Of a stretch of DNA of 64,000 nt, positions 34,967 through 42,851 are shown one piece after another. Under the pieces are notes generated by a model, which saw only the letters and a program-made list of their open reading frames with translations, was not told where the DNA came from and did no database searches. The position numbers and the translations under genes were made by a program. Location: positions 868,001 to 932,000 of the forward strand of contig NZ_CP042476.1 in assembly GCF_007993795.1 (NCBI RefSeq), written 5' to 3'. Numbering within the stretch: position 1 is the stretch's first letter; every line of letters starts with the position of its first letter. This DNA comes from Antarcticibacterium arcticum (GTDB lineage: Bacteria > Bacteroidota > Bacteroidia > Flavobacteriales > Flavobacteriaceae).

Positions 34967-35602
34967 TTACATTTCAAATTTATATTTGTCATGCCGCTCT
35001 TTCATCATTTTGTAATTAAGATCTTTCCTGTTTAGTAAAACTGTTTTTCCAAACCAGGTATGATACTTTTGCTTTTTGAGAAAATCCATGTTTATCTTGT
35101 ACCATTCCTCATCTGTATATTCCTGATTAAAAAAGGTCTTCCACTCCGCACGAAGCCTTTCATTCCTGAATATATAACTTTCAATTCCCAGGTGATATAA
35201 GTCGGCATCACAAATGATCTTTTCTGCCTGAGTTGTTGGTTTTTGAGGCAACTTGGTTGCCAGGATGCAATTGGTAACAATTTTTATCTTTTCTTCAGGA
35301 TAATCCTTTTTCGTTAAATATTCCCGGGCATATTCAACACTCTGTTCCTCATGATCAGCGTAAGTTTCAGCCATTCCCGTGTCATGGAATAAGGCAGCAA
35401 TGAGAATTGGTTCAAGATCAGATCCAAACACTTCTTCATACTGGGCAATAGTTTTCGTATAATTATATACTTCCTTTGTGTGCTCAATGCTATGAAAAGG
35501 AAGCGTTTTGCACCTGCTGTTTTCCAGAAACTTCATACAATACTCGTAAGTTTGAGGAAGTATGTTGGGGGAGCTTAAACTTTTAAAAAAATTAAATGCC
35601 AT
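34967..35602 (-). CDS. HD-domain phosphohydrolase
   Basis: A 211-residue HD-superfamily metalloprotein. The motifs are H in PFHSIEHTKEVYNY, HD in AALFHDTGMAETYADHE, and D in ICDADLYHLG, giving the H...HD...D metal set. Members hydrolyse nucleotides or cyclic nucleotides. It lacks a fused sensor. It follows the glycosyltransferase in the same direction but 77 bp apart; whether they share a transcript is open. No signal peptide. Confidence 0.85.
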   Translation of the reverse strand: MAFNFFKSLSSPNILPQTYEYCMKFLENSRCKTLPFHSIEHTKEVYNYTKTIAQYEEVFGSDLEPILIAALFHDTGMAETYADHEEQSVEYAREYLTKKDYPEEKIKIVTNCILATKLPQKPTTQAEKIICDADLYHLGIESYIFRNERLRAEWKTFFNQEYTDEEWYKINMDFLKKQKYHTWFGKTVLLNRKDLNYKMMKERHDKYKFEM

Positions 35603-35897
35603 TTTGGAAGTGCTTAATAAAAAATAAAATTGATAATGTGCTTTTTATCAATGTGTTATCGGTAAAATTATAGGGGCTTTTTTCTGATAATTCTTGTGTT
35701 AAATACCTTTCCTAATTTACAAGAATATTGTTTATCCTATCCTTAATAAATATTTTTAACCTTTAATTAAGTTATTTAAGGTTTTGAGGGGTTTACACGA
35801 GTTTGGTTTGGCCATTTTTCCCTTTGTTTTTTATAAATTATTCTTAAACTGCGGTACATAAATAATGCAAATTCTTACATTAAATAAAACCCATACC

Positions 35898-36413
35898 ATG
35901 AGCAGAGGATTTGTAAAAGAAGATGATCAGGAAGAAGCACCTTTTATTCCGCCAAGGGCAGCCTTGCCTGCGGGAGTGATCAATTATGTAACCAAAACCG
36001 GCCTTGAACAATTGCAACGTGAAAGGACCAATCTTGAAGATCAACTTACTTCCCTTACCAATATTGAAGACGAGAAAGAAAAGCGCCACGCCCGTGCTGT
36101 ACTGACCGGAAAACTAAATCTTTTAAATGAACGCATTAACTCAGCCCGGGTTTTAGACCCTGAAGAACAACCAAAAGACGAAGTAAGATTTGGAGCTGCA
36201 GTTACCTTTGAAGTTATTGCAGGTGAACAGAAAGGATCGGTTATAAGGTTTCAGATAGTGGGCGTAGATGAGGCAGATATAAAATTGAAAAAGATTGCAT
36301 TTGTTGCTCCTATTGCTGTTGCTTTAACCGGAAAAAGGATTGGGGAAACAACGCAGTTTAATAGGGGCAAAACTGTTCAGGAATTTAAGATACTTGAAAT
36401 TTCATATTCCTGA
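35898..36413 (+). CDS. GreA/GreB family elongation factor
   Basis: A 171-residue protein from ATG 35898 (start MSRGFVKEDDQEE). The upstream ATG 35865 is less likely, since family members begin MSRG. The N-terminal coiled coil (about 30-85) includes KTGLEQLQRERTNLEDQL and the C-terminal FKBP-like domain VRFGAAVTFEVIAGEQKG...KIGE-type. This matches Gre/GreB-like or Rnk-like factors, with 'GAxVxxEVxxGE' as seen. It would rescue backtracked RNA polymerase. The acidic tip of the coiled coil has E-D-E (NIEDEKEKR), in keeping with function. Confidence 0.88.
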   Translation: MSRGFVKEDDQEEAPFIPPRAALPAGVINYVTKTGLEQLQRERTNLEDQLTSLTNIEDEKEKRHARAVLTGKLNLLNERINSARVLDPEEQPKDEVRFGAAVTFEVIAGEQKGSVIRFQIVGVDEADIKLKKIAFVAPIAVALTGKRIGETTQFNRGKTVQEFKILEISYS

Positions 36414-36507
36414 TTTTAGAGATTTCTATTGGTAAATGATAAGAGGGAGCTTAAACAAAATCTCCTTCAGCTTTTTTTCATATCTTCATACCAAACCTTC
36501 TGTATAT

Positions 36508-36930
36508 ATGAAAAATACGTACTCTACCAATTTAAGCCTTCCAAAAGTTGACCTGGGATTATTGATATTTCGCCTGGGAATTTCTGGTTTAATGCTCACA
36601 CATGGAATCCCGAAGCTTATTAAATTTTTTGGGAGCGAACCAATTGTTTTTGGTGACCCTCTTGGTTTTGGAGAGGTAACAACATTTACGCTTGCAGTAA
36701 TCGCAGAATTCTTATGTTCAATCCTGATTATACTTGGCCTGGGTACCAGGCTTGCAGTAATACCTCTAATTCTTACGATGGGAGTTGCCGCATTTATCGT
36801 ACATGCCCAGGATGGGTTTGGAAGTCAGGAATTGCCTTTGTTGTTCTTAACCGGTTATATCTTACTATTATTTACCGGTAGCGGTAAATTTTCACTGGAC
36901 TGGTATTTTCTGTCTCAAAAGAGAACATAA
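36508..36930 (+). CDS. DoxX family membrane protein
   Basis: A 140-residue, four-helix membrane protein from ATG 36508 (KNTYSTNLSLPKVDLGLLIFRLG). The longer form from ATG 36436 adds a Phe/Ser-rich tail that is not typical and is disfavoured. The RLGISGLMLTHGIPKLIKFFG segment and GLGTRLAVIPLILTMGVAAFIVHA are DoxX signatures. The family covers quinol-oxidase-like and redox-associated membrane subunits of uncertain role. It follows the Gre factor and ends at the next terminator. Confidence 0.85.
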   Translation: MKNTYSTNLSLPKVDLGLLIFRLGISGLMLTHGIPKLIKFFGSEPIVFGDPLGFGEVTTFTLAVIAEFLCSILIILGLGTRLAVIPLILTMGVAAFIVHAQDGFGSQELPLLFLTGYILLLFTGSGKFSLDWYFLSQKRT

Positions 36931-36946
36931 TATTTGAACCTTTACC

Positions 36947-36990
36947 ACATAAAAAAAGGGGCAACACCAATGGTTTTGCCCCTTTTATCA
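36947..36990. terminator. bidirectional terminator between DoxX and OmpA-like genes
   Basis: An 11-bp stem AAAAGGGGCAA / TTGCCCCTTTT (36954-36964 and 36976-36986). On the minus strand it is followed by TTTTTTTATG, strongest for the OmpA-like gene; the plus strand has TTTTATC. Confidence 0.9.
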
Positions 36991-37006
36991 TTAATTAAAA
37001 ACTCTC

Positions 37007-37837
37007 TTATTGTTCAGATTCCAGTAATGCAAAGAATTTATCAAGATTTGGAATAATTACAATTCTTGTTCTTCTGTTCTTAGCTCTGTTTTCTTTTGTA
37101 TCGTTTTCGGCAAGAGGAGCATAACTACTTCTACCGGCAGCGATCAATTTCGCAGGGTCAACTTTGTATTTGTCCTGTAGGATCCTTACAATAGAAGTTG
37201 CTCTACGCACACTTAGATCCCAGTTATCCTGCAGGTGTGAACCCGGTACCATTGTTTGTGAATCTGTATGACCTTCAATCATTACTTCCATACTTGGTTC
37301 AGAATTAATAACCTCGGCAAGTTTTTGCATCAAATTATTTGCTTTGCTGCTTAACCTGTAGCTACCGCTGTTGAATAACAATTTGTCTGAAACATTAATC
37401 ATAACAACAGTTTTATCTACAGTAATATCGATATCATCACTTTCTGATTCATCTGAGATTGATTGCTTCAGGTTATAAGATACTGCAAGATTTATGGAAT
37501 CTTCCAGAGTGGTAGCAGCTGCCAGTTCAGATTGGTCAACTTTAGCCAGAGTTTCACGCATTTTACGCTTGTTATTTGTAGACATAGCAGTAAGATCATT
37601 CATTTCCAGTCTTTCATCATTAGATTCCTGAAGGGAATTGATCTTAGCATTATAGTCTGCAACACGGGCTTCGATAGCATCCAGCTTTCGTTGAGCCTCC
37701 TCTTTTTCCATAGTGGTACGTTGCAAGTTGGATTGAGTGTCTGAAAGTTGATTTTCAAGCTCCACGTATTTCTTCTTTGAAACACAAGAACTTAACATTG
37801 CCATTGACATTACAGCCATTAATACAGTTTTTTTCAT
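37007..37837 (-). CDS. OmpA-like lipoprotein
   Basis: A 276-residue outer-membrane lipoprotein: signal KKTVLMAVMSMAMLSSC with lipobox cysteine at about 17, then a coiled-coil-rich stretch (25-75, SKKKYVELENQLSDTQSNLQ region), and a C-terminal OmpA peptidoglycan-binding domain from about 140. The domain shows IEGHTDSQTMVPG, NWDLSVRRATSIVR, AAGRSSYAPLAEN and the final KNRRTRIVIIP. Arg/Asp residues for m-DAP binding are in place. It would anchor the outer membrane to the wall. The next 400 bp upstream hold no gene. Confidence 0.94.
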   Translation of the reverse strand: MKKTVLMAVMSMAMLSSCVSKKKYVELENQLSDTQSNLQRTTMEKEEAQRKLDAIEARVADYNAKINSLQESNDERLEMNDLTAMSTNNKRKMRETLAKVDQSELAAATTLEDSINLAVSYNLKQSISDESESDDIDITVDKTVVMINVSDKLLFNSGSYRLSSKANNLMQKLAEVINSEPSMEVMIEGHTDSQTMVPGSHLQDNWDLSVRRATSIVRILQDKYKVDPAKLIAAGRSSYAPLAENDTKENRAKNRRTRIVIIPNLDKFFALLESEQ

Positions 37838-38235
37838 ATTTTTTAATTTTGATTAAGGTCTTTGTTTTATATGTTTTTGATTGGTTATATAAGACCAGTA
37901 TAGTTTGAGCTATAATAATGCCAGTGAAACCATCCTTTTCCCGCTGCCAATGTTCCAAAGCTCCCAAAAACAGCTATGTTGGCTTTTTATGTGCTCAAAA
38001 CGTGGGTTTTACGGGTATTTTTAATTTAGAAAATCTTCCAAATACTGGTGTTTCCCCGTTTTTCGAATAAATGAATTAATAGGTATTGTTGTGGATTTTT
38101 TCTTAGAATGTGGGAATTATCGCCACAACTCTAAGGTATTTTAATACCGGCGAAGTATGGGGGAACAGGTTATAGGACCTGTAAAAACAGAGATGATCAG
38201 GGTTTAAAATGGGTTAGTTCTCTTACAAATAAACT
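37838..38235. other. gene-poor stretch between OmpA-like and upp
   Basis: About 400 bp with only short spurious frames. I see no repeat, RNA gene or clear promoter consensus; it must hold the OmpA-like gene's promoter (minus). A 24-codon plus frame at 37949-38023 has no coding support. Confidence 0.5.
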
Positions 38236-38892
38236 CTAATGTTGCATTTTCGTACCAAAGCAAAGATCGCCGGCATCTCCTAATCCCGGAACAATATATC
38301 CATGTTCATTTAATTCTTCATCTATGGCAGCGATCCATAATTTGGAGTTTTCCGGAAAATTTTCAGCTACAAACTCAACCCCGGGCCTGGCTCCAATTAT
38401 AGATACCAAATGAATCTGGGCTGGTGTACCCATGGTTTTCAAAGCTTCAAGAACTGTCACAAAGGATGCTCCAGTGGCCAGCATTGGATCTGCCAGAATA
38501 AGTGTTTTACCTTCCAGGGAAGGAGACGCGAGATATTCTACCTTAATTTCAAATTCGGTTTCATTTAAGTAATGCCGGTAGGCCGAAATAAATGTGTTCT
38601 CTGCCGTATCAAAATAATTAAGAAGCCCGGTGTGAAGGGGTAATCCTGCCCTTAAAATTGAACAGATCACTACATCCTCCTGTGGCAAAAATGTATTTGC
38701 GGTGCCAAGTGGAGAAAGGGTGGAGGCGGGTGCAAAATTAAGGGTTTTACTTAGTTCATAGGCCAGGATCTCTCCAAGTCTTTCAATATTTCTTCGGAAA
38801 CGCAACCTGTCGTTTTGAATGTTTATATCCCTTAGTTCAGCCACAAATTTTGCAGCGATTGAATTTTTCTCCAGAAGATGGTTAACCTGCAT
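38236..38892 (-). CDS. upp: uracil phosphoribosyltransferase
   Basis: A 218-residue enzyme that joins uracil and PRPP to UMP in pyrimidine salvage. The PRPP-binding segment LILADPMLATGASFVTVLEAL is complete, and the uracil-binding tail GYIVPGLGDAGDLCFGT is present. N-terminal regions QVNHLLEKNSIAAKFVAELRD match the family. It is typical length for Bacteroidota Upp. Monocistronic, divergent from the SnoaL-like gene. Confidence 0.95.
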   Translation of the reverse strand: MQVNHLLEKNSIAAKFVAELRDINIQNDRLRFRRNIERLGEILAYELSKTLNFAPASTLSPLGTANTFLPQEDVVICSILRAGLPLHTGLLNYFDTAENTFISAYRHYLNETEFEIKVEYLASPSLEGKTLILADPMLATGASFVTVLEALKTMGTPAQIHLVSIIGARPGVEFVAENFPENSKLWIAAIDEELNEHGYIVPGLGDAGDLCFGTKMQH

Positions 38893-39038
38893 TGACGAGT
38901 CTTAAATTAAGATTTGTAATAAGTGTTTGATGGGAAGTATAAAATTCTCTTCAGGAGATAAATTTAAGGTAAAATGCGCTAAATTTATAGAGATAACAAA
39001 ATTACCTTTAAAGGAGTTGCTAATTAAATAAGTAAATA

Positions 39039-39431
39039 ATGACTACCAGAGAGACATTTTTAAAAAAGTTTAATAACGCATTTGTGGAAAATGACCTTAA
39101 TTTCATTTTTGACAGTGTAACAGATGATGTTCATTGGGAAATGATTGGGGAACCTGTGATATATGGCAAAGAGGCTTTAGTAGAGGCTATGAATAAGGTA
39201 AAGCATTCAAGAGAAATGACGTTGCATATCAATTCAATGCTTATTACAAAAGATGCTGCTGCGGTAGATGGTTCAATGACCATGAAGGATAGCGACAATG
39301 TCGAAAAAAAGTATATGTTTTGTGACCTCTACAAATTCAGTTTATCTGAAGAGAATAAAATTAAGGAAGTAAGAGCTTTTATTATTGATGTAACAAATGC
39401 TCCCGGAGACAAAGAAAATTCTAAACAATAA
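39039..39431 (+). CDS. SnoaL/NTF2-like small protein
   Basis: A 130-residue protein with NTF2-like alternation: FLKKFNNAFVENDLNFIFDSVTDDVHWEMIGE, then IYGKEALVEAMNKV, then YMFCDLYKFSLSEENKIKEVRAFI. It is SnoaL-like (polyketide cyclase-type fold), widespread in stress or metabolism operons with diverse substrates. No catalytic triad is clear. It is followed 20 bp later by a VOC protein and may form an operon with it. Confidence 0.72.
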   Translation: MTTRETFLKKFNNAFVENDLNFIFDSVTDDVHWEMIGEPVIYGKEALVEAMNKVKHSREMTLHINSMLITKDAAAVDGSMTMKDSDNVEKKYMFCDLYKFSLSEENKIKEVRAFIIDVTNAPGDKENSKQ

Positions 39432-39450
39432 TCCTTTTAATATTAAGAGT

Positions 39451-39879
39451 ATGGCAAAAATAAATCCTTATTTAAATTTTAACGGAACTGCGGAAGAAGC
39501 TTTTAAATTTTATCATTCGGTATTTGGAGGAGAGCTTTCTGAGATACATAGATTTAAAGATATGCCAGATGCAGATAAAATTACATCCAAAGAACAAAAT
39601 AAAGTGATGCATGTGTCACTTCCCATTGGAAATGGAAATGTTTTAATGGGTTCAGATATTTTGGAATCTATGAGCCCTGATTTTAAACAGGGAAATAATT
39701 TCTACATCTCCATAAATACGGAAAGCAGGGAAGAATCCGACCAGATCTTTAACGCCTTAGCCAATGGAGGAATAATTGAAATGGAACTTCAACAAACTTT
39801 TTGGGGATCTTATTTTGGAATGTTACGTGATAAATTTGGGATAAACTGGATGATAGATTATGGGGAGGAAAGTCATTAA
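39451..39879 (+). CDS. VOC superfamily protein (PhnB-like)
   Basis: A 142-residue protein from ATG 39451 (start MAKINPYLNFNGTAEEAF). The longer frame starting upstream overlaps the SnoaL-like gene and is rejected. The PhnB-like VOC pattern is clear: YLNFNGTAEEAFKFYHSVFGGEL, VMHVSLPIGNGNVLMGSD and FWGSYFGMLRDKFGINWMI. The metal/substrate is unknown. It probably acts with the preceding gene. Confidence 0.85.
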   Translation: MAKINPYLNFNGTAEEAFKFYHSVFGGELSEIHRFKDMPDADKITSKEQNKVMHVSLPIGNGNVLMGSDILESMSPDFKQGNNFYISINTESREESDQIFNALANGGIIEMELQQTFWGSYFGMLRDKFGINWMIDYGEESH

Positions 39880-40145
39880 ACCTTTAAACCTTTAATCTTT
39901 TATCTAGCATTTTAATTCTTGATTTCAGCTGGAATTTATTCCCGTTGCAAGCAAACTTTTAATAATATTTCCATTAGATGTATCTTTCATAAAATTGGTT
40001 TTGTTTTTGATATACGGCAGCTATTAAAGATTCCTTATTTTAGCATTCATAAATATTCATAGCGTGCATACATTACAAGCCCTGTGAAAAATAAGCGAAT
40101 TAATTCCAAAAGCTTTTGGAAGACCATAAAAACAGGTATTAGGAT

Positions 40146-40757
40146 ATGAAAAAAGCATTGCTTCTTTTTGCTGGTATATTAATGAGCTTTTCCGGGTTCT
40201 CACAGGAGATCCCATCCACTTCAAAAAAACCGGTTTTTGAAAGACCTTTGGGTTCTTCTACGCCTACAGTAAGATTTCCCGAGGCTCCCCGTGAAGATTT
40301 TAAATTAAAGGATGATCCCAGAAAACCCAAACCTTTGGAAATGGTCACAAAAAAGGAATTACTTACTGCAGGAGATTTTATTGAAAAGAAATGGACCGAA
40401 GATGAAAAGGCTAGCGGAGGATTACAAGGACAGGATCTGGGCAGTTTTGTTACCAAAGGTAAACTAGTTGAATTATATTGCCGTGACGCTCAATATGTTG
40501 ATGGTGACCGGGTTCGGGTGTATGTAAATGGTAAGATCGTACAAAATGACATTTACCTGCAGGGAAATTTTACGCCGGTGCTTATTGCCCTTGATAATGG
40601 ATTTAATACTATTGAAATTGAAGCCCTAAATCAGGGGTCCTCGGGACCAAACACTGCTGCCTTTAAAGTATTTGATGAAACCGGGAAACTCGTAACTACC
40701 AGCGAATGGAATTTACTTACCGGCGGAAGGGCTACAATGATCGTTGTGAAAAACTAG
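40146..40757 (+). CDS. secreted beta-rich protein of unknown function
   Basis: A 203-residue exported protein. The signal peptide covers about 1-19 (KKALLLFAGILMSFSGFS). A proline-rich linker (residues 20-70, PVFERPLGSSTPTVRFPEAP) precedes a C-terminal beta domain, KLVELYCRDAQYVDGDRVRVYVNGKIVQNDIYL as a region, then FNTIEIEALNQGSSGPNTAAFKVFDETGK. It resembles secretin-associated or FHA-like/adhesive secreted proteins in Bacteroidota, but I cannot assign a family. A 266-bp gap precedes it. Confidence 0.5.
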   Translation: MKKALLLFAGILMSFSGFSQEIPSTSKKPVFERPLGSSTPTVRFPEAPREDFKLKDDPRKPKPLEMVTKKELLTAGDFIEKKWTEDEKASGGLQGQDLGSFVTKGKLVELYCRDAQYVDGDRVRVYVNGKIVQNDIYLQGNFTPVLIALDNGFNTIEIEALNQGSSGPNTAAFKVFDETGKLVTTSEWNLLTGGRATMIVVKN

Positions 40758-40931
40758 AATTCTGTTCATCTTACAAAAATTCTTTTCCTTTTACGATCTA
40801 CGGAATTTTTTAGGGTCATTTTCTAATTTTTAACTGCCGTAACCCCGAATGTCCTGTTGGTAAATAGTAGTTTGGGGAATTTTATCTGAAATAATTTTCA
40901 TAAATTTCGGAAGCTGAAAACCAGGACAAAC

Positions 40932-41393
40932 ATGAAAAAAATTCTAATAGCAATAGATTACAATCCATCCTCTCAAAAGGTCGCCGAAACGGGTTATGAA
41001 TTGGCGCAGTTGATGGGCGGGGAGGTATGCCTTATCCATGTGATGGCTGAGATTGCACATTACGGGATGCAATATCCTACTTTTATGGGATATGATGGAT
41101 ATGATGCCGGGGCGATCGATATTGAAATGATGAATGAAATGCATAAGGTTACCGAGGAGTATTTAAAATCGGCAGCCAAACATCTTAACGATCCTGCTGT
41201 AATCACTCACCTTACAGAAGGAGATGCAGCCAATGCAATTCTTGAATATGCAGCCCAATGGAATGCAAGTCTTATTGTGATGGGAACCCATAGCCACTCT
41301 GCTCTTGAAAAACTACTTATGGGTACGGTGGCGTCGAAAGTGATAGAAAAAACAAAAATACCGGTGTATCTGGTACCTGTGAAAAAGGATTGA
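40932..41393 (+). CDS. universal stress protein (UspA family)
   Basis: A 153-residue cytoplasmic Usp domain. It starts KKILIAIDYNPSSQKVAETG and has the nucleotide-binding motif GTHSHSALEKLLMGTVASKV, the G-x2-G-x9-G(S/T) type typical of ATP-binding Usps. The final strand KIPVYLVPVKKD ends the fold. It is part of the stress-protein cluster that also includes DUF2383 pairs and HPF. It ends at a bidirectional terminator. Confidence 0.94.
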   Translation: MKKILIAIDYNPSSQKVAETGYELAQLMGGEVCLIHVMAEIAHYGMQYPTFMGYDGYDAGAIDIEMMNEMHKVTEEYLKSAAKHLNDPAVITHLTEGDAANAILEYAAQWNASLIVMGTHSHSALEKLLMGTVASKVIEKTKIPVYLVPVKKD

Positions 41394-41412
41394 TTTAAAC
41401 TTATATAAATAA

Positions 41413-41442
41413 AAAAGGTCCTGATATTTCTCAGGACCTTTT
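41413..41442. terminator. bidirectional terminator after uspA-like gene
   Basis: A 12-bp stem AAAAGGTCCTGA / TCAGGACCTTTT with loop TATTTC. T runs lie on both strands (TTTTTTATTTAT on minus). Confidence 0.92.
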
Positions 41443-41465
41443 CATTTATATACTATGATCTGCGC

Positions 41466-41945
41466 TTAATCATCTGCCAGATCTTCAAGGGTTTTTACTT
41501 TTGCAAGAGTCAATCTTATCTCTGCCAGTTGTTTATTAAGAAGTTCAGCGATATCTACAGGAAAAAAATGATCCTTCAATTTCTCTTCATATTCTTTTTC
41601 ACTGGCCTTTTCACCTCTTATCACTTCTTCGAGTACTGCTTCATCCTTATCGCCAGATAAGGAAGTTTTTAAATCCATCCATACGCGATGAAGCCCTCCC
41701 AGGGTGCTTCCTTTTTCTTTTGGTTCTTCGTTCAGGGATCTAATAACATAATCCAGTTCTGTAACAAACCTGTTTTTTTGAATTGCCTGCTTCTTGAAAA
41801 ATTGTTTTAAATGAACATTTTTTGTTTCATCCAGGGCATTCTTGAAACCTTTTTCGGCATCAAGATTTTTCTCAAGTAACTCCTGCAAATTTTCCACAAG
41901 TTCATTGTGGCTATTCTCTTTTGCTTCTTCTCTGGTGGTTTTCAT
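41466..41945 (-). CDS. DUF2383 four-helix-bundle protein, paralogue 1
   Basis: A 159-residue helical protein of the PA2169-type four-helix-bundle (DUF2383) family. The regular sequence LVENLQELLEKNLDAEKGFKNAL and the later QKNRFVTELDYVIRSL and HRVWMDLKTSL match the family; ferritin-like bundles of this kind are stress-associated with no known reaction. Its sequence is about 40 percent identical by eye to the next gene 236 bp away, so they arose by duplication. No signal peptide. Confidence 0.85.
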   Translation of the reverse strand: MKTTREEAKENSHNELVENLQELLEKNLDAEKGFKNALDETKNVHLKQFFKKQAIQKNRFVTELDYVIRSLNEEPKEKGSTLGGLHRVWMDLKTSLSGDKDEAVLEEVIRGEKASEKEYEEKLKDHFFPVDIAELLNKQLAEIRLTLAKVKTLEDLADD

Positions 41946-42181
41946 AATTATAATTTAATTTTGAATTACCTAAAGATAAGTCAGGAAAATGAGGAAGGAA
42001 GGACAATTAAATTAATCTTTAGAAGGGTTTAACAAAGCTTGTTAATATAGTTTGTGTAATTAACAATTTAATTTCACCAGGGTGCATTTTTACTCCCAGC
42101 CCATATTTTTTATTCCAATTAACCCCATCCCATAGCTCTGAAAAAAGAAAAAACCATTCTGGGAAAGCGAGCTATTTTTAG

Positions 42182-42652
42182 CTAAATATCTTGAATGCTT
42201 TTGACCTCCTGCAGGGACAATTCCAGTTCCAGCAGGTGTTTTTTTAGGATCTCTTTAATATTCCCGGGAAATTTATAATTTTTGAGTTTATCCTTATATT
42301 CATTAAGTGTAGCTTTTTGACCCCTAAGACATTCTTCCAATATTGTTTTATCATCATGTCCTGTAATAGCTATCATAACATCCATCCAAATACGATGAAA
42401 CCTACCCACAGCGCTTCCTTCCTCCAGCGGCGTCTCGTTAAGAGTGTGAATGAGTTTATCTATTTCAGTGGCATTGCGTTGGTGTAAAAAAGCCCTTATT
42501 TTTAAATGATCTTTAAGGTCTTTGCTGCGGGCTTCTTTAAATGCTTTTATAAATCCTTTGTGAGCGTCGTAATTTTTCACCAATAATTCCTGTAAATTCT
42601 GCACAAGTTTATTATGTGTGTCTTCTTTTGCTAGTTCTCTGGTAGTTTTCAT
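42182..42652 (-). CDS. DUF2383 four-helix-bundle protein, paralogue 2
   Basis: A 156-residue DUF2383 protein whose N-terminus (MKTTRELAKEDTHNKLVQNL) closely matches paralogue 1 (MKTTREEAKENSHNELVENL) and whose middle (GRFHRIWMDVM) does too. A 236-bp gap separates them, and each has its own AT-rich leader, so they may be expressed independently. Role in stress survival is only inferred from the family's frequent general-stress context. Confidence 0.85.
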   Translation of the reverse strand: MKTTRELAKEDTHNKLVQNLQELLVKNYDAHKGFIKAFKEARSKDLKDHLKIRAFLHQRNATEIDKLIHTLNETPLEEGSAVGRFHRIWMDVMIAITGHDDKTILEECLRGQKATLNEYKDKLKNYKFPGNIKEILKKHLLELELSLQEVKSIQDI

Positions 42653-42825
42653 AACGCTAAATTTTAAAAGTTCCTGAGTGCAAAATTAGGGCATGTTGAA
42701 TAAAAAATAAATGACGTTTGTCATATTAACCCGCTTAATTCCAGTTTACTTAAGATAATAATATGCGGTTTGTAAATTTTCAACCCGGAAATTTATTGTT
42801 CAAATCAAAGACTTGTTTTAAAAGC

Positions 42826-42833
42826 TATATTTG
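42826..42833 (+). promoter_or_regulatory. -7 box (TATATTTG) for the zinc-ribbon SDR
   Basis: TATATTTG fits TAnnTTTG and lies 18 bp before ATG 42852. It also shows that the upstream in-frame TTG at 42831 lies in the promoter. Confidence 0.42.
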
Positions 42834-42851
42834 CACTTTGAATTTTTGAAA

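Noticed and set aside
37755..37967. Minus-strand 70-codon frame overlapping the OmpA-like start
   Set aside because: Out of frame with the lipoprotein and runs through its leader; no motif.
37949..38023. A 24-codon plus frame between ompA-like and upp
   Set aside because: No ribosome site, no hydrophobic or conserved pattern, odd composition.
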